From: Ignavibacteria bacterium
Lineage (GTDB): Bacteria > Bacteroidota > Ignavibacteria > Kapaibacteriales > UBA961
Assembly: GCA_016720145.1 (NCBI GenBank)
Contig: JADJXV010000008.1
Location: 62,001 to 126,000, forward strand
Length of the DNA stretch: 64,000 bases
Direction: 5' to 3'
Shown: piece by piece, positions 9,232 through 19,736 of the stretch
Layout: every line of letters begins with the position of its first letter
Position numbering within the stretch: position 1 is the first letter of the stretch
Notes under the pieces: generated by a model
The model's database searches: none
Told to the model about the DNA's origin: nothing
Seen by the model: the letters and a program-made list of their open reading frames with translations, nothing else
Program-made: the position numbers and the translations under genes

Positions 9232-9483
9232 AGTAGTAGTCTCCAAAAAAATATGAATGTATCACACTTCCCACAATTAAGATTAACAGGTTCGAAACTA
9301 AGGGAAATTCTGCACATCTCCAAGTAATTGAAGGATAATTCGGCGACATAAATTTATTTTTTAATTCTTTCGAGAGCCGTCATAATTGATTCAATCATTT
9401 TAGACTTTTTTACATGAGTCGAAAGCAGTATTTTTGGCAAAAAATTATTGGAATGTTCCTCTCAAACATTATCAGAGAACTCA

Positions 9484-9965
9484 ATGAAAACACTCCTCGA
9501 AAATCCTATTCTGAACCTCAGCGTTCGCCTTGTCCTTGGTTGTATTTTTATATTTTTGCCGTAGCGAAAATCGCCGAACCGGACATCTTCGCTAAGTCAA
9601 TTGCTAATTATCATCTCATTCCTACCTTTAGTCTCAATATTATGGCGCTGCTTATGCCATGGATAGAGCTCGTCGCCGGACTTTTTCTCATTCTCGGTGT
9701 TCGCATCAAAGCCTCATCAGCGATTATCGGCGGTATGCTCGTCGTTTTTCTCATCGCTATCATTTCCGCTATCATCCGCGGGTACAATATAGATTGTGGT
9801 TGTTTCGCACAAACATCAGCAACCAGTGCAGCAGAAGCAAGTAAAGTTGGCTGGCTGAAAGTCGGCGAAGATGCGGCAATGCTTCTTGGCGCTGTCTATT
9901 TATTCTATTATCCGCTCAAGACGTGGACACTCGAGGCATTTGCCGTTAGTGAACAAGCTGCGTAA
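9484..9965 (+). CDS. DoxX/MauE-like redox-associated membrane protein, interrupted by a frameshift
   Basis: The ATG at 9484 begins MKTLLENPILNLSVRLVLGC, which is the usual N-terminus of this family (first membrane helix), but the frame stops soon after. The neighbouring frame continues with FAVAKIAEPDIFAKSIANYH, two or three more membrane helices and DCGCFAQTSAT. Adding one T to the five-T run 9553-9557 joins the halves as IFIFFAVAKIAEPDIF, giving about 160 aa. DoxX/MauE proteins are four-helix membrane proteins; the CxC in a loop before the last helix is typical of MauE-like members linked to thiol-redox or cytochrome maturation, although no thioredoxin gene is adjacent. A longer open frame from 9414 is an artefact of the break. 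Confidence 0.78.
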
Positions 9966-10005
9966 TTCTCAATAAAACCCTTTAGCCCGAACTCTATAAT
10001 TCTCA

Positions 10006-11828
10006 ATGTCCAAACTCTCCTTTGCCGAACGTCTTAATTCTACATTTCCGCTCGTGACCGACGGTTCGGTCGCCTACGAACTCGCCCGTCGCGGTTTTCA
10101 TGAGCTGCCTGCCGATGTGTTTAATCTCAAAAATCCGGTTCTCGTCGAACAGATTTACCGCGACTTCCTCACAGCCGGCGCAGAACTCCTCAAAACAAAC
10201 ACACTTCTCTCCAACCGCATTGCCCTCGAAAAGTACGGTCTTTCCGATAAAGTCTATGAAATCAACCGCAAAGGCGTGTGGATAGCGCGGACAATTGCCC
10301 TGCATAAGGGTTATGTCGCCGGAGTAGTCGGACCAACAGGTCGCTTTTTTAAGCCAATTGGTACTCTCACGCCGGAAGATGCGCGGCAAGTATTTATCGA
10401 ACAAATCATAGCACTCCTCGATGGTGGTGCCGAAGTATTAATGCTCAAATCATTTGTCGATAGTGATGAATTGGAAATTGCAATCGATGCCGCAAAATTT
10501 GTGAGTCAAGACGTTCCAATAATTGCACTTAAAGCATTCCCCGAAGATGGGAGCGTCCTTGCGACGTCCTTCCCTGCCGACTGCGCACGCCGTATGTCAG
10601 GACGCAACGTAGCTGCAATAGGCGCAAGCTCGACCGTCGGACCGAATCGTATGCTCGATATTATCCGTTCCATGACCGTGACTGCTTCACCGCTTTGTTC
10701 ACTACCGGATATTGCCATTCCAACCCTCATTGACGGCAGAGCCAATTACAATGCCGAACCCGAATATGTAGCTTCAGTTGCCAAGAAAATCATCGAATCC
10801 GGTGTGACAATCATCGGCGCAGACGGTGGGGCGAGCGTTGAGCATATTCGCGCAATTGCAAGTATGGCAAAGACTACCGTAATCGGAGGAAATAAAGTAG
10901 CATTGAAAATTCCGAAGGTAGTGCCAAAATTTGAGAATCCACCTGATGAGCGTTCCAATTTTGCCAAAAATATCGGTTCAAAATTCATGACCACCGTCGA
11001 AGTCGAGATCCCACGCGGACTTGAGATGTCCGGAGTCATAGCTGCAGCTCAATTTCTCAAGGACAACGGTATCGACGCAGTGAATGTGTTTGATGGAGCA
11101 AGAGCGCGCGTTCGTATTAGTCCTATTGCTATTTCGCATATTATTCAATCAACAGTGGGAATTGAATGTATTACTCACCTTGCTTGCAGGGATCGAAATA
11201 TGGTGGGATTGCAGTCTGACCTCATTGGCGCTTATTCCCTGGGATTGCGGAATCCTCTTGCCGTGACCGGTGATCCGACATCGATTGGTGACTATCCAAA
11301 TTCCACCAGCGTCTATGATGTGGACTCGATCGGGCTCATCCGCGCGATTAAACGCATGAATCAAGGCATGGATTTAATGGGGAATCCTCTTGGTAAACCT
11401 ACTCAATTTCTCATAACCTGTGCCTGTAATCCTGCTGCAGATGACCTCGATCGTGAGATTAACCGGCTCGAACAAAAAGCAGAAGAAGGCGCGGAAGTTG
11501 TTTTTCTCAACCTGTTTTCGAACTCAGCACCCTCGAGAATTTCCTCCGCCGCACCGAAAATCTCAACCTCAAATTCATGCTCGGCATCATCCCTCTCCGT
11601 ACTGCCCGTCACGCTGAATTCCTCCATTATGAAGTGCCCGGCATGGTCGTCCCCGAGTGGGTGCGCCGCGAGATGAATTCAACGTCATCAGTCGAAGAGT
11701 CAATGGAGAAAGGGATGAAGATTGCCGTAGAATTCCTCCGCGAAGCAAAGCCAATGGTGCAGGGTGTGTACATTATGCCGCCTGCCAAGAAATACCAAAT
11801 GGCTGTGGAGATGTTGGGGTTGATATGA
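10006..11828 (+). CDS. homocysteine S-methyltransferase-like / 5,10-methylenetetrahydrofolate reductase fusion; one frameshift; zinc ligands missing
   Basis: Residues about 1-295 are a homocysteine methyltransferase (Pfam S-methyl_trans) domain and about 315-607 a methylenetetrahydrofolate reductase, as in the YitJ type of bifunctional protein. MTHFR signs: FMTTVEVEIPRGLEMSGVI, CITHLACRDRN (flavin site), LAVTGDPTSIGDYPNSTSVY. The frame breaks at the five-T run 11501-11505; one extra T would restore VVFSQPVFELSTLENFL and then the ending GIIPLRTARHAEFLHYEVPG to a stop at 11828. In the first domain the three zinc-binding cysteines of the family are absent: the 'NC.LGP' site reads GASSTVGP (Ser209), and the 'GGCCGT' site reads GADGGASVEH (Asp273, Gly274). 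Thus the reductase looks active, while the methyltransferase half is probably not a normal zinc-dependent enzyme. ATG at 10006, 41 bases after the DoxX gene. Confidence 0.85.
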
Positions 11829-12042
11829 GGTGTTGAATTTTTACCATGCAGACTATACAAAATTTCAATAGCTGATGTTTCATAGAATTTGAGAAACGGA
11901 TTGGTTGTAATACACACACAACTAAGAGTGCTTTATGTGAACTTTATCCATATTGAATGGTTCAATAAAACACAAGAATTTCTGCTTTTATATTTTTAAC
12001 AGGCAGCATTTCACAATGACCTCCTATAAGTAAGGATCTCCC

Positions 12043-14760
12043 ATGAAGCTACATCTACTCTGCTTTCTACTCCTCATCTATTTTCCAATCGACTCGCTAG
12101 CACAGCACGAAGCTGATAATTGGTATTTTGGGAAGAAATCAGGTCTTTCATTTTCAGGTGGCGCTCCCGTATCTCTCTCAGATGGACAGATTTCTACTCT
12201 TGAAGGGTGTTCTGCTATTTCAGATGCAACGACCGGTGCTTTACTGTTTTATACCGATGGGATTACTGTTTGGAATTCAAACCATACTATCATGCTCAAT
12301 GGTACCGGATTACAGGGTGGATTTTCTGCCACGCAGAGTACACTTATCATTCCAAATCCTGCTAATAATCTTCAATATTACCTCTTTACCGTATCGGAGT
12401 CTGAGTCCGGTGACTCGGCTCTCTCCTATTCACTCGTTAGTCTCGAAACACCCGGGGGTGAAGTTCTTGCCAAAAACACCCATCTCTTGGACGGAGTTTC
12501 GGAAAAGCTGACCGGTACGAAAGACTGCGAGGGTTTGGGATATTGGGTAGTGACGCATGAGCGTCAAACAGGAACGTTTTATGCGTTTCATGTTACTTCC
12601 AATGGCATTGCAATGAATCCCGTTATCTCACGGTATGTGCCTGATATTTCGAACTTTACGGGTGGATACATGAAAATTTCACCCAATCGAAGTAAGCTTG
12701 CTCTTGCGTCAACAGAAAAAGGAGGTTTCTTGGCACTTTTTGATTTTGATCCGAAAACCGGTGTTTTGTCGAAATATTTACGAGTGAATACTCCCTTAAA
12801 AAGCAATACGTTCTACGGGCTCTCTTTTTCACCTGACAATACAAAGCTCTATGCTTCGGCAATCGGTGTCACTAATTATGTTTATCAATATGAAGTAAAT
12901 TTACCAGACTCGACTTCTATTCGTAATTCCTTTACAATTCTAAATGCCGGAGTATTTGCAGGTGCTCTGCAGCTCGCACCTGACGGGAAAATTTATACCA
13001 CACAGAATGGTGGTACATACGTTGGAGTGATCGACCAACCTAACCTCAAAGGAACTGCATGCGGCTATCGTGCGAACGTAGTTGCCTTATCAGGACTTTC
13101 TTATTTAGGACTTCCTAATTTCATGGATTATATATTCAATGTTCCCTCGAATATTCCGAATCCTCTCATGAAATGTCTGCCGCCTGAGGCACGTACTCAG
13201 CCCGACACAGGATGTGTGGGTGCATCTTTGGTATTTACAGATCTAAGCACCGCTTACCCCACAAGTCGTGAATGGACATTTGAAAATGGAACACCAAGCG
13301 CGAGCACCGATAGTATCGTTTCCGTTTCTTTTGCAAGTCCCGGCATCCATCAAGTACGACTCATCGCTCATAATGAAAATGGCAGTGATACTGTATTTAC
13401 ACATGCTGTCGTGTATTCAATACCGACAGCTATAGCGGGATCAGACAAAAAGTTCTGCAAACAAGATCAAATTCAACTTGGCGCACCCAATGATCCTACA
13501 CTCACCTACTCGTGGCTACCGGTCAATGGCTTGGATAATCCATCGAAAGCTAATCCAAAAGCAACACCTATGCAGTCAACAACTTACATACTCGGCGTAT
13601 CGAACATAGCCGGTTGTATCTCCTTTGATACCGTATCACTTACACTTGACAGTATCATTCCGGTTGTATCACAGAACACGACAATTTGCAATGGTGAATC
13701 AACTCAGCTTCGCCCGTCGCGTCAGGCGGAGATGTCCTATTCATGGTCACCGACTACAGGACTTGATGACCACACTATTCCAAATCCCTCAGCAAGCCCA
13801 AAAATATCAACTACTTATACAGTCTATATCTCACGTGGAAACTGTATCGATTCAGGATTAGTTACTATAAAAGTTACCGATCCTCCTATTGCATTTGCGG
13901 GCAAAGACCAGTCAATTTGTCCGGGTGATAAAGTCATCATCGGTCAGCCGCCTGTGTCCGGAAATATTTATATGTGGAGCCCTACCGATGGCTTGAGCGA
14001 CCCTGCCTCGAGTCAAACCACTGCTACACCCTTAGCTACCACATCTTATATACTCAAAGTGGTAAATGCCGATGGTTGCTTGAGCTATGATACTGTTCTG
14101 CTGACCGTCTTACCAATCAACACCCTCGCATTTACTCTACTGCCGGATACAATTAGCATTATTCCTGGTCGGCAATTTCAGGCGAGGATTCATATTCCCA
14201 AGTATTCCACTGACTGGCAGCTCCGGCTTGGTTATGATACGCGTGTGGTGAGCTATTTGAATGCTTCGCAAACAAATGGAATATCATTGTCCTTTCCACA
14301 TGAAACGAAGAATTCTCTCTTACTTTCCGGAGCAGGCGAAGATGGTGATATTATGCTTAATTTTATGACCTACCTGCCCTATACGCCGGATACTGTCTTT
14401 AGCATGAAGCTCAGCATCGACTCGGCAACATCCACACTCTGTGACAGCATGACCATTATTCCGTCTACAGGGAATGTACTCTTCCTTGACGGAATCTGCG
14501 GTAAAGGTTTTCGTGCAGCCGAAGAGACAGGCAAGAGTTATTTTCTTACTATTAAAGAACATACAGTAGAATTTGGAATTGGACTTACCGGTGAAGTGCG
14601 CCTCGAAGTATTTGATAATCTTGGTACACTTGTTCATAAAGTGGTTGATAATTATCTCACTGCCGGAATATACAGTTCTGAAATAGACCTACCAACTGGT
14701 GTGTATTTTTGGAGAATTCGAGCTGGAATGTATCAGCAGGTGGTGTCGATGGTGGTGGTG

Positions 14761-14766
<6 letters not shown>
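12043..14766 (+). CDS. large secreted protein: beta-propeller-like N-terminus, PKD domain, Ig-like repeats, T9SS-type tail
   Basis: A 907-residue secreted protein with signal MKLHLLCFLLLIYFPIDSLA. Residues about 25-375 resemble the N-terminal region of Bacteroidota gliding/adhesin-like proteins (NWYFGKKSGLSF, FYTDGITVWNSNHTIM, KISPNRSKLALAS, SFSPDNTKLYAS), probably a propeller. A PKD domain follows (DLSTAYPTSREWTFENGTPS, about 395-455). Then three similar repeats of about 85 residues, each opening with 'G.d..iC' and containing YSWxPxxGLDxxxxxNPxAxP and TTYxLxV. The end (GEVRLEVFDNLGTLVHKV, IDLPTGVYFWRIRAG) is a T9SS C-terminal domain. Probable role in surface adhesion or matrix; ligand unknown. 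AAGGA lies six bases before the ATG. The stop codon is the first TAG of a tetranucleotide repeat. Confidence 0.8.
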
Positions 14767-14818
<52 letters not shown>

Positions 14819-14890
14819 TACGCTAAGTTTTATAATCTGACCGTATAGAAAATTCGAATGAATTTCTAGAATTCTAGTACAAAATAGAAA

Positions 14891-14923
14891 AAGCATCAGA
14901 TTGAACTATGCAATCTGATGCTT
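14891..14923. terminator. bidirectional terminator hairpin
   Basis: AAGCATCAGATTG (14891-14903) pairs with CAATCTGATGCTT (14911-14923), with A-rich DNA to the left and T-rich to the right. It lies between two convergent genes ending at 14766 (plus) and 14956 (minus). Confidence 0.75.
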
Positions 14924-14955
14924 CAATTTAAACTATCTATTTAACCGACTGAAAG

Positions 14956-15801
14956 TTAGCGGAGTACTATCGTCTGCGTTTTTCCATTCACAGTCACGCT
15001 CGCTAATTTATTACACGCTTCCGTACCGAGTGGGTCATAATTAATCGAAAGTGTCGCTCCTTGATCATTCTGGATGGTCAGAATCCCGGATATGAAATCC
15101 TTTGTCATACAGATTACTTTTTTCTTCAATGGAGTGTCGATTGTAACCGTAAACGCAACGCCTTTTCGATTGACACCGCTTGCCGAACCCGTCACCACGT
15201 ACTCATCATCCCAAATCGTTAGTGTGTTTATGCCTTTGGTCTTTTCGATTGTTCTGTTCGAATTCCACGATATAGTACCTGTGGGGGTAACGACTGAAGC
15301 ATTCTCAATTGAAATGTTCACCTTCGCAGTACCGAGGAACGTAACTGTTTTCGAACCGGTTACCTTCATATCTTGCACATAATAATCAACGAGCGATAGT
15401 ACTACATTTGAATTAATCTCCTTGAATTTCCCGCTAAACTGTGCTGTTATCTTTCCTCTTCTTAATAGACCATCCTTACAAAGACAATTTTCATTTCCAA
15501 AGTCAATTGTTAGAATTTTTGCCACCGAATCCCACGATGCAGTTGCACAATCCGGCAATAATTCTGACTTTTTATCCAATTTTTGAATCGTTGCATCACC
15601 TTTGATATTCGACTGAAACGTGGTCTCACTTTGTGCATCAAAAAACGAAAATACGGATGTAAACTCACCCTCGACAAGAGCATTATCCTGAGATGATTCA
15701 ATGCTTTCCTCGACTGTACCGGTCGAATTATCTTTGCATCCAATAGCTCCAAAAATCAATGCTATCGTTAGCAAAAATGGAATCAATTTTACTGTTTTCA
15801 T
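14956..15801 (-). CDS. lipoprotein of unknown function
   Basis: A 281-residue lipoprotein. The signal MKTVKLIPFLLTIALIFGAIG ends at a lipobox Cys, followed by a Ser/Glu/Asp-rich linker. The body is beta-rich, with paired cysteines (ENCLCKDG, then later C...C) that could form disulfides, and a GKITAQFSGKFKEINS segment. Similar uncharacterised lipoproteins occur in Bacteroidota, but I cannot name a function. The ATG at 15801 is preferred: AGGG lies six bases upstream, while the in-frame ATG at 15807 overlaps that site. Shares a terminator with the convergent gene. Confidence 0.75.
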   Translation of the reverse strand: MKTVKLIPFLLTIALIFGAIGCKDNSTGTVEESIESSQDNALVEGEFTSVFSFFDAQSETTFQSNIKGDATIQKLDKKSELLPDCATASWDSVAKILTIDFGNENCLCKDGLLRRGKITAQFSGKFKEINSNVVLSLVDYYVQDMKVTGSKTVTFLGTAKVNISIENASVVTPTGTISWNSNRTIEKTKGINTLTIWDDEYVVTGSASGVNRKGVAFTVTIDTPLKKKVICMTKDFISGILTIQNDQGATLSINYDPLGTEACNKLASVTVNGKTQTIVLR

Positions 15802-16167
15802 ATACATCCCTAAATTATAAATAAAAAATTACGTTGGCTCTTAGTTATACTTTTTCAAATTAGGTTTAATGGTATTTTACTATTCATAAAGTAGTGAATT
15901 TTTCTTCCATACTTTTTCTGTTTACTTTCTGTAAATACTTCCCTGTAATCATCTTGGGGCAACTTCTTTGTGTTACCGTGCCAAGTATATACGATCATTA
16001 TAATCTTCCATCACAGCGTGATGAAACGTTTGTAGAAATGAGTACCCTAATAACTCTTCGACCCCATCGAGGTCGTACTATACTAATGCTTTTACAATGC
16101 TATAAACTTTGAATCCCTCTGGGATTCCAGACCTTGTAAACCATTCGAACTATTGCAAAACATGCAA
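15802..16167. repeat. intergenic region with dispersed palindromic repeats
   Basis: No gene seen in these 366 bases. A copy of the ATCACAGCGTGAT palindrome followed by GAAACGTTTGTAGAAATG lies at about 16004-16042. It is followed by a GACCCCATCGAGGTCGT palindrome (about 16060-16076) and an AATCCCTCTGGGATT palindrome (about 16110-16126). Relatives of all three occur at 18880-19022 and 28763-29022. Confidence 0.75.
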
Positions 16168-17730
16168 TTATTCCTTCAAAAACTTACCCACAAATCCATT
16201 ATTATTCATCCGTACAAAATACAACCCTTTCGGGAATTTTGCCATATTGAAGTACGTTGTGTTGGACATTGGCACTTCTTGCATCAATACTCCAATCACA
16301 GTATAAAGTTGAAGTCTTTCAGTGAGTTGATACTGATTGCCGGTTGTAATGGTTAGAATTTCTGTTGTCGGGGTGTAGGAAAGCTTGAATTGATGTTCAG
16401 AAGGTGTGTCATACTCTGGTACTGCGCTTGAAAGTCGATAGTATTTTGCTCCTATATCACTGCGGCTACTATCCGGATCTAAAGGACTTACAGGGTCACC
16501 AGCATTGATGCAAGGGCTATTTGTAGATAATTCATAACTCTTAGGATAGTCACGAAACATTGGATTCGCGACAATTGAGGACGTACCACCATCAACCGGT
16601 TTAGTATATTCACCATTCACATCGTAAAATAAATTATAATTATCGGTTACATTGGTTGGGGTGATACCGAAAGGGTCAAAATACGTGGTGTCGGGTCCGG
16701 CATAAAACCGTGTAGTACTCATATTTGCAAAGATATTATTCCTAATTATAACCGGACTTTTTGGAGTATTTGGAAAATTCGAATTACCTCCAAAACCTCC
16801 AAAAGCCACAAACCCAAGATTAGCAGATGAAATACTATCTTTTATGATTGTATTATTTTCAATCACAAGATGAGATACATCGGCAAGCTTGAAGATAAAC
16901 TCACTTGTATCTCCCTTAGCTACAATGATATTATGTCTAATAAATACACTATCGGCATTTAATGCCGTTGGGTCACATTGCGGCGAACCTCCAGGTAAGC
17001 CAATTTGAATCAACAGATTACCTTCAATTCTACAATCCTCAACCTTTACATTTCTTGCTTCTAATTTGATTTGGAGTTGATGTCCCATATTGTTGCTAAT
17101 CGTCGTGCCTATAATCTCACAATCATGGCATTCCGTAAAATCAATTCCATCGCCATTTTTTATTTCTGCCGGACACCCAAGTCCATTATTAATTACTTGA
17201 CAATCAATGACTTTCCAATTATTTGCCCATGTTGATGTAGCACAATCAGACGTCGTTTTCATACCGTCATAACCGGAATTTCTAATGATAACATCTATAA
17301 AACTCATATTATCACCACTGCCTGCCACCACCATATTTGACGGGTCGCAGATATTCGGATAGGGACTCGTGAGCTCCAAATGCCTGAACGTAAAACCGGT
17401 GCCATGAGCGCCGATTGCATATTTATTGGTTTGGGTAGAGTCACCGATTATAAGAGGGCGATTCGACACATCTCCTTGAATTACAATACGGTTATTATCC
17501 GGACATACAGCGTACGTATTTATTTTTTGGTGATACGTTCCTCCCAGAATATAAATGCTGTCTCCACAAGCACATACCGAAAATGCTTGACTCACTGTGG
17601 CAAAAGCTGTGGCGGCACTTTTTCCCGTATTTGCATCAGAACCAACGGTTGAAATATACCATGTTGTTTGAGCGGATAAAGAAATGGCTGAACAGATTAC
17701 AATTGTCAGGATGCGTAACAAGATTTTCAT
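16168..17730 (-). CDS. secreted right-handed parallel beta-helix protein with T9SS tail
   Basis: A 520-residue secreted protein. Signal MKILLRILTIVICSAISLSA. Residues about 22-75 hold the start typical of pectate-lyase-like beta-helix proteins (WYISTVGSDANTGKSAATAF, then GDSIYILGGTYHQ). The middle is a series of strand-turn repeats with NGDGIDFTECHDCEI, VEDCRIEGNLL, VIENNTIIKDS and VIIRNNIFANM. The C-terminal ~80 residues (RLQLYTVIGVLMQEVPMSN, FPKGLYFVRMNNNGFVGKFLKE) are a type IX sorting domain. Similar proteins bind or cleave polysaccharides; catalytic residues cannot be assigned from sequence alone. The gene's 3' end borders the palindromic repeat region at 16000-16130. Confidence 0.85.
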   Translation of the reverse strand: MKILLRILTIVICSAISLSAQTTWYISTVGSDANTGKSAATAFATVSQAFSVCACGDSIYILGGTYHQKINTYAVCPDNNRIVIQGDVSNRPLIIGDSTQTNKYAIGAHGTGFTFRHLELTSPYPNICDPSNMVVAGSGDNMSFIDVIIRNSGYDGMKTTSDCATSTWANNWKVIDCQVINNGLGCPAEIKNGDGIDFTECHDCEIIGTTISNNMGHQLQIKLEARNVKVEDCRIEGNLLIQIGLPGGSPQCDPTALNADSVFIRHNIIVAKGDTSEFIFKLADVSHLVIENNTIIKDSISSANLGFVAFGGFGGNSNFPNTPKSPVIIRNNIFANMSTTRFYAGPDTTYFDPFGITPTNVTDNYNLFYDVNGEYTKPVDGGTSSIVANPMFRDYPKSYELSTNSPCINAGDPVSPLDPDSSRSDIGAKYYRLSSAVPEYDTPSEHQFKLSYTPTTEILTITTGNQYQLTERLQLYTVIGVLMQEVPMSNTTYFNMAKFPKGLYFVRMNNNGFVGKFLKE

Positions 17731-17794
17731 ATTTTTTTACAAATGAGGGCTGTTTCTAGCCAATAATTCTACCATTCATGACTTCAAATTAGTA

Positions 17795-18139
17795 CTACTT
17801 TTTTTTCTTCGTTGAAGCTTTCGCTTTTGCGTTGAATTCTACACATTGCTGTATCCAATAGTCGAAATCACTACTCGACTCCATACCATCTTCGCTTACA
17901 AATACATATCCCTTCATAGGTTTACCGGTGAATACCATTTCACGGCATCCTCTTTTTGACAGCGCTGATTCATAAATATCGGGGTCTATTCTGCACATCA
18001 TTTCGTCTTTGGTCACGCCAACACACATTTTGCCATTGAGCATAAAGCACACTCCGCCGAACATCATTTTCTCTTCAATATTTGGCAGTAAAGCAAGGGA
18101 TTTGCGTATTCTGTTTGCGAGATTTTCGTTGTATGCCAT
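17795..18139 (-). CDS. TfoX N-terminal domain protein
   Basis: A 114-residue protein whose whole length matches the TfoX/Sxy N-terminal domain: EKMMFGGVCFMLNGKMCVGV (the K-MFGG-xxF signature), MMCRIDPDIYESALSKRG, FTGKPMKGYVFV, and a Lys-rich tail. TfoX in gammaproteobacteria regulates competence, but stand-alone N-terminal domains in other phyla have no proven role. The start codon is 2 bases after the stop of the DUF2461 gene, so the two are an operon and may be translationally coupled. Confidence 0.88.
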   Translation of the reverse strand: MAYNENLANRIRKSLALLPNIEEKMMFGGVCFMLNGKMCVGVTKDEMMCRIDPDIYESALSKRGCREMVFTGKPMKGYVFVSEDGMESSSDFDYWIQQCVEFNAKAKASTKKKK

Positions 18140-18141
18140 AG

Positions 18142-18810
18142 TTATTTTTTAAGAGATGATTGTAAAAACTCGTTTACTTTTTTAGCTGCCAAATAATACT
18201 CGATCATCTTTTCGGGTAATTCGTTAGATGTTATATAATCAGGAGTTACTGTAGCTGCATAATAAAATTGTTTGTTGGCAATGAGCGGTTCTTGCGTAAC
18301 AATACTTTGAAATTCCTCCGGAACTCGCTTGTGTTTTTCACCGAGAATTGTTCCAAACTTTTGTTTGAATTGAGGATCGTTATACGCCGCCGAGAATTCT
18401 TCGAGGTGACCTGCGATATATGTCCTGATACTGTGCAGCATAGGTGGCTCGACCATATAGGCACCGCCAAATATTTCAATTGCTTTGTCTGATAATTGGA
18501 AATAAAACCCAGGATAGGATTTATCTTTTTTGCCGTAGAGTGAAATATTCGCCGCCACGTAAGTATTATACGGCGTTTTGTCTTTTGAGAATCGAATATC
18601 CTTGTTGATGCGCATAATGGCGTCGGACGGCTGAATTGTAATGGCGGGTTCATACTTTTGAATGCGGGTGATCATTTCAGCAACAAAACTCGCGAAAGGT
18701 TTTTTGACCTCCGTTTCGTACGTTTTGCGGTGTTCATTGAACCAATCAGTCGAATTATTTGCAGACAATTCTTTAAAGAAATCCAGAAATGAAGTATTGA
18801 AGTAATTCAT
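18142..18810 (-). CDS. DUF2461 domain protein
   Basis: A 222-residue cytosolic protein covering a full DUF2461 (TIGR02453) domain: FLKELxxNNxxxWFxEHRxxYE at the start (here FFKELSANNSTDWFNEHRKT), IMRINKDIRFSKDKTPYNTY, then GFYFQLSDKAIEIFGGAYM. The function of the family is unknown. It is the first gene of a two-gene operon with the TfoX-N gene. Upstream lie palindromic repeats (18880-19022). Confidence 0.9.
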   Translation of the reverse strand: MNYFNTSFLDFFKELSANNSTDWFNEHRKTYETEVKKPFASFVAEMITRIQKYEPAITIQPSDAIMRINKDIRFSKDKTPYNTYVAANISLYGKKDKSYPGFYFQLSDKAIEIFGGAYMVEPPMLHSIRTYIAGHLEEFSAAYNDPQFKQKFGTILGEKHKRVPEEFQSIVTQEPLIANKQFYYAATVTPDYITSNELPEKMIEYYLAAKKVNEFLQSSLKK

Positions 18811-18879
18811 TGTATTAATTATAATTAGATGAATTGAAATATTATATTTTGTTCTTTGTAGGTATCGCTTTTGATTCTG

Positions 18880-19022
18880 CTACAAACGTTTAATCCCTCT
18901 GGGATTATTAACGTGATGTATTTTTTTTTGTGTACGGGAAAACGCTTGTTCGACCCCTCTGGGGTCGTGACATTCTTATCAAACATATTTGCTACAAACG
19001 TTTAAACCCTCTGGGATTATTA
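18880..19022. repeat. dispersed palindromic repeats
   Basis: Two copies of CTACAAACGTTTAA followed by CCCTCTGGGATTATTA (18880-18910 and 18992-19022) flank a GACCCCTCTGGGGTC palindrome (about 18954-18968). The intergenic stretch 18811-19104 holds nothing else that I can identify. Confidence 0.8.
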
Positions 19023-19104
19023 CCGAAATGTGTGTAAAATCCTCATTTATTACACAACATATTGCAAAACAATTTGATTAACAATCGTGTTGAAAATTCA
19101 CCTT

Positions 19105-19632
19105 TTATTTCGTGGTCTCGCTTCCAATTTGAATTCCTAATTTTTCATATTCGATGTCGTTTGGTTCCCACAATTCCAATTTATTTCCTTCAATATCCAT
19201 GATATGGGCAAACTTCCCATATTCGAATGATTGTATAGTATCAGTAATAGTAACTCCTTCTTTTTTAAGTTCTTCCACGAGTGCTGCTAAATTATCAACC
19301 CGGTAATTTATCATAAATTCTTTGGTGGAAGGTTCGAAATACTTCGTCTTTTCATTAAACGGACTCCATTGAGAAAACCCTTTTTTAGATGAATCAGTCG
19401 CATGTCGCCACTCGAATACTGTTCCATAAGGATTGGTGTTCAAACCCAAGTGGGTTTTATACCATTCTCTCAATTTTTTCGGGTCTTTACATTTAAAAAA
19501 TATACCGCCAATACTGGTGACACGTTTCATATTGGCAGTATCGTCCAACGTGTTCGAAACAATAGAGTTGTATGCATAGCCAAGACAGAACGATGTAGCT
19601 AATGCTACTATAAGTACGATTGTTTTTTTCAT
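19105..19632 (-). CDS. VOC (glyoxalase/bleomycin-resistance) family protein with N-terminal signal/anchor
   Basis: A 175-residue protein. Residues 1-20 (MKKTIVLIVALATSFCLGYA) are a signal peptide or single anchor, unusual for this mostly cytosolic family. The remainder is one VOC module: GIFFKCKDPKKLREWYKTHL (first beta-alpha unit), EFMINYRVDNLAALVEELKK, ITDTIQSFEYGKFAHIMDIE and GNKLELWEP with the metal-site Glu near its end. VOC proteins are metal-dependent lyases, dioxygenases or drug binders; substrate not predictable. Single gene with its own promoter region. Confidence 0.85.
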   Translation of the reverse strand: MKKTIVLIVALATSFCLGYAYNSIVSNTLDDTANMKRVTSIGGIFFKCKDPKKLREWYKTHLGLNTNPYGTVFEWRHATDSSKKGFSQWSPFNEKTKYFEPSTKEFMINYRVDNLAALVEELKKEGVTITDTIQSFEYGKFAHIMDIEGNKLELWEPNDIEYEKLGIQIGSETTK

Positions 19633-19736
19633 GGTTTGTTTCTTAAAATGTTGAGTATTGCTTGCTACTTTCTTAAAGTCTGAATGGTGTACGTAGATGT
19701 GTTACACAATGTATAACCCGTTGTTCTCCTTCCTTC

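Noticed and set aside
9414..9483. Upstream extension of the DoxX-like gene
   Set aside because: It reads in the frame of the second half only; the family N-terminus begins at the ATG at 9484 in the other frame.
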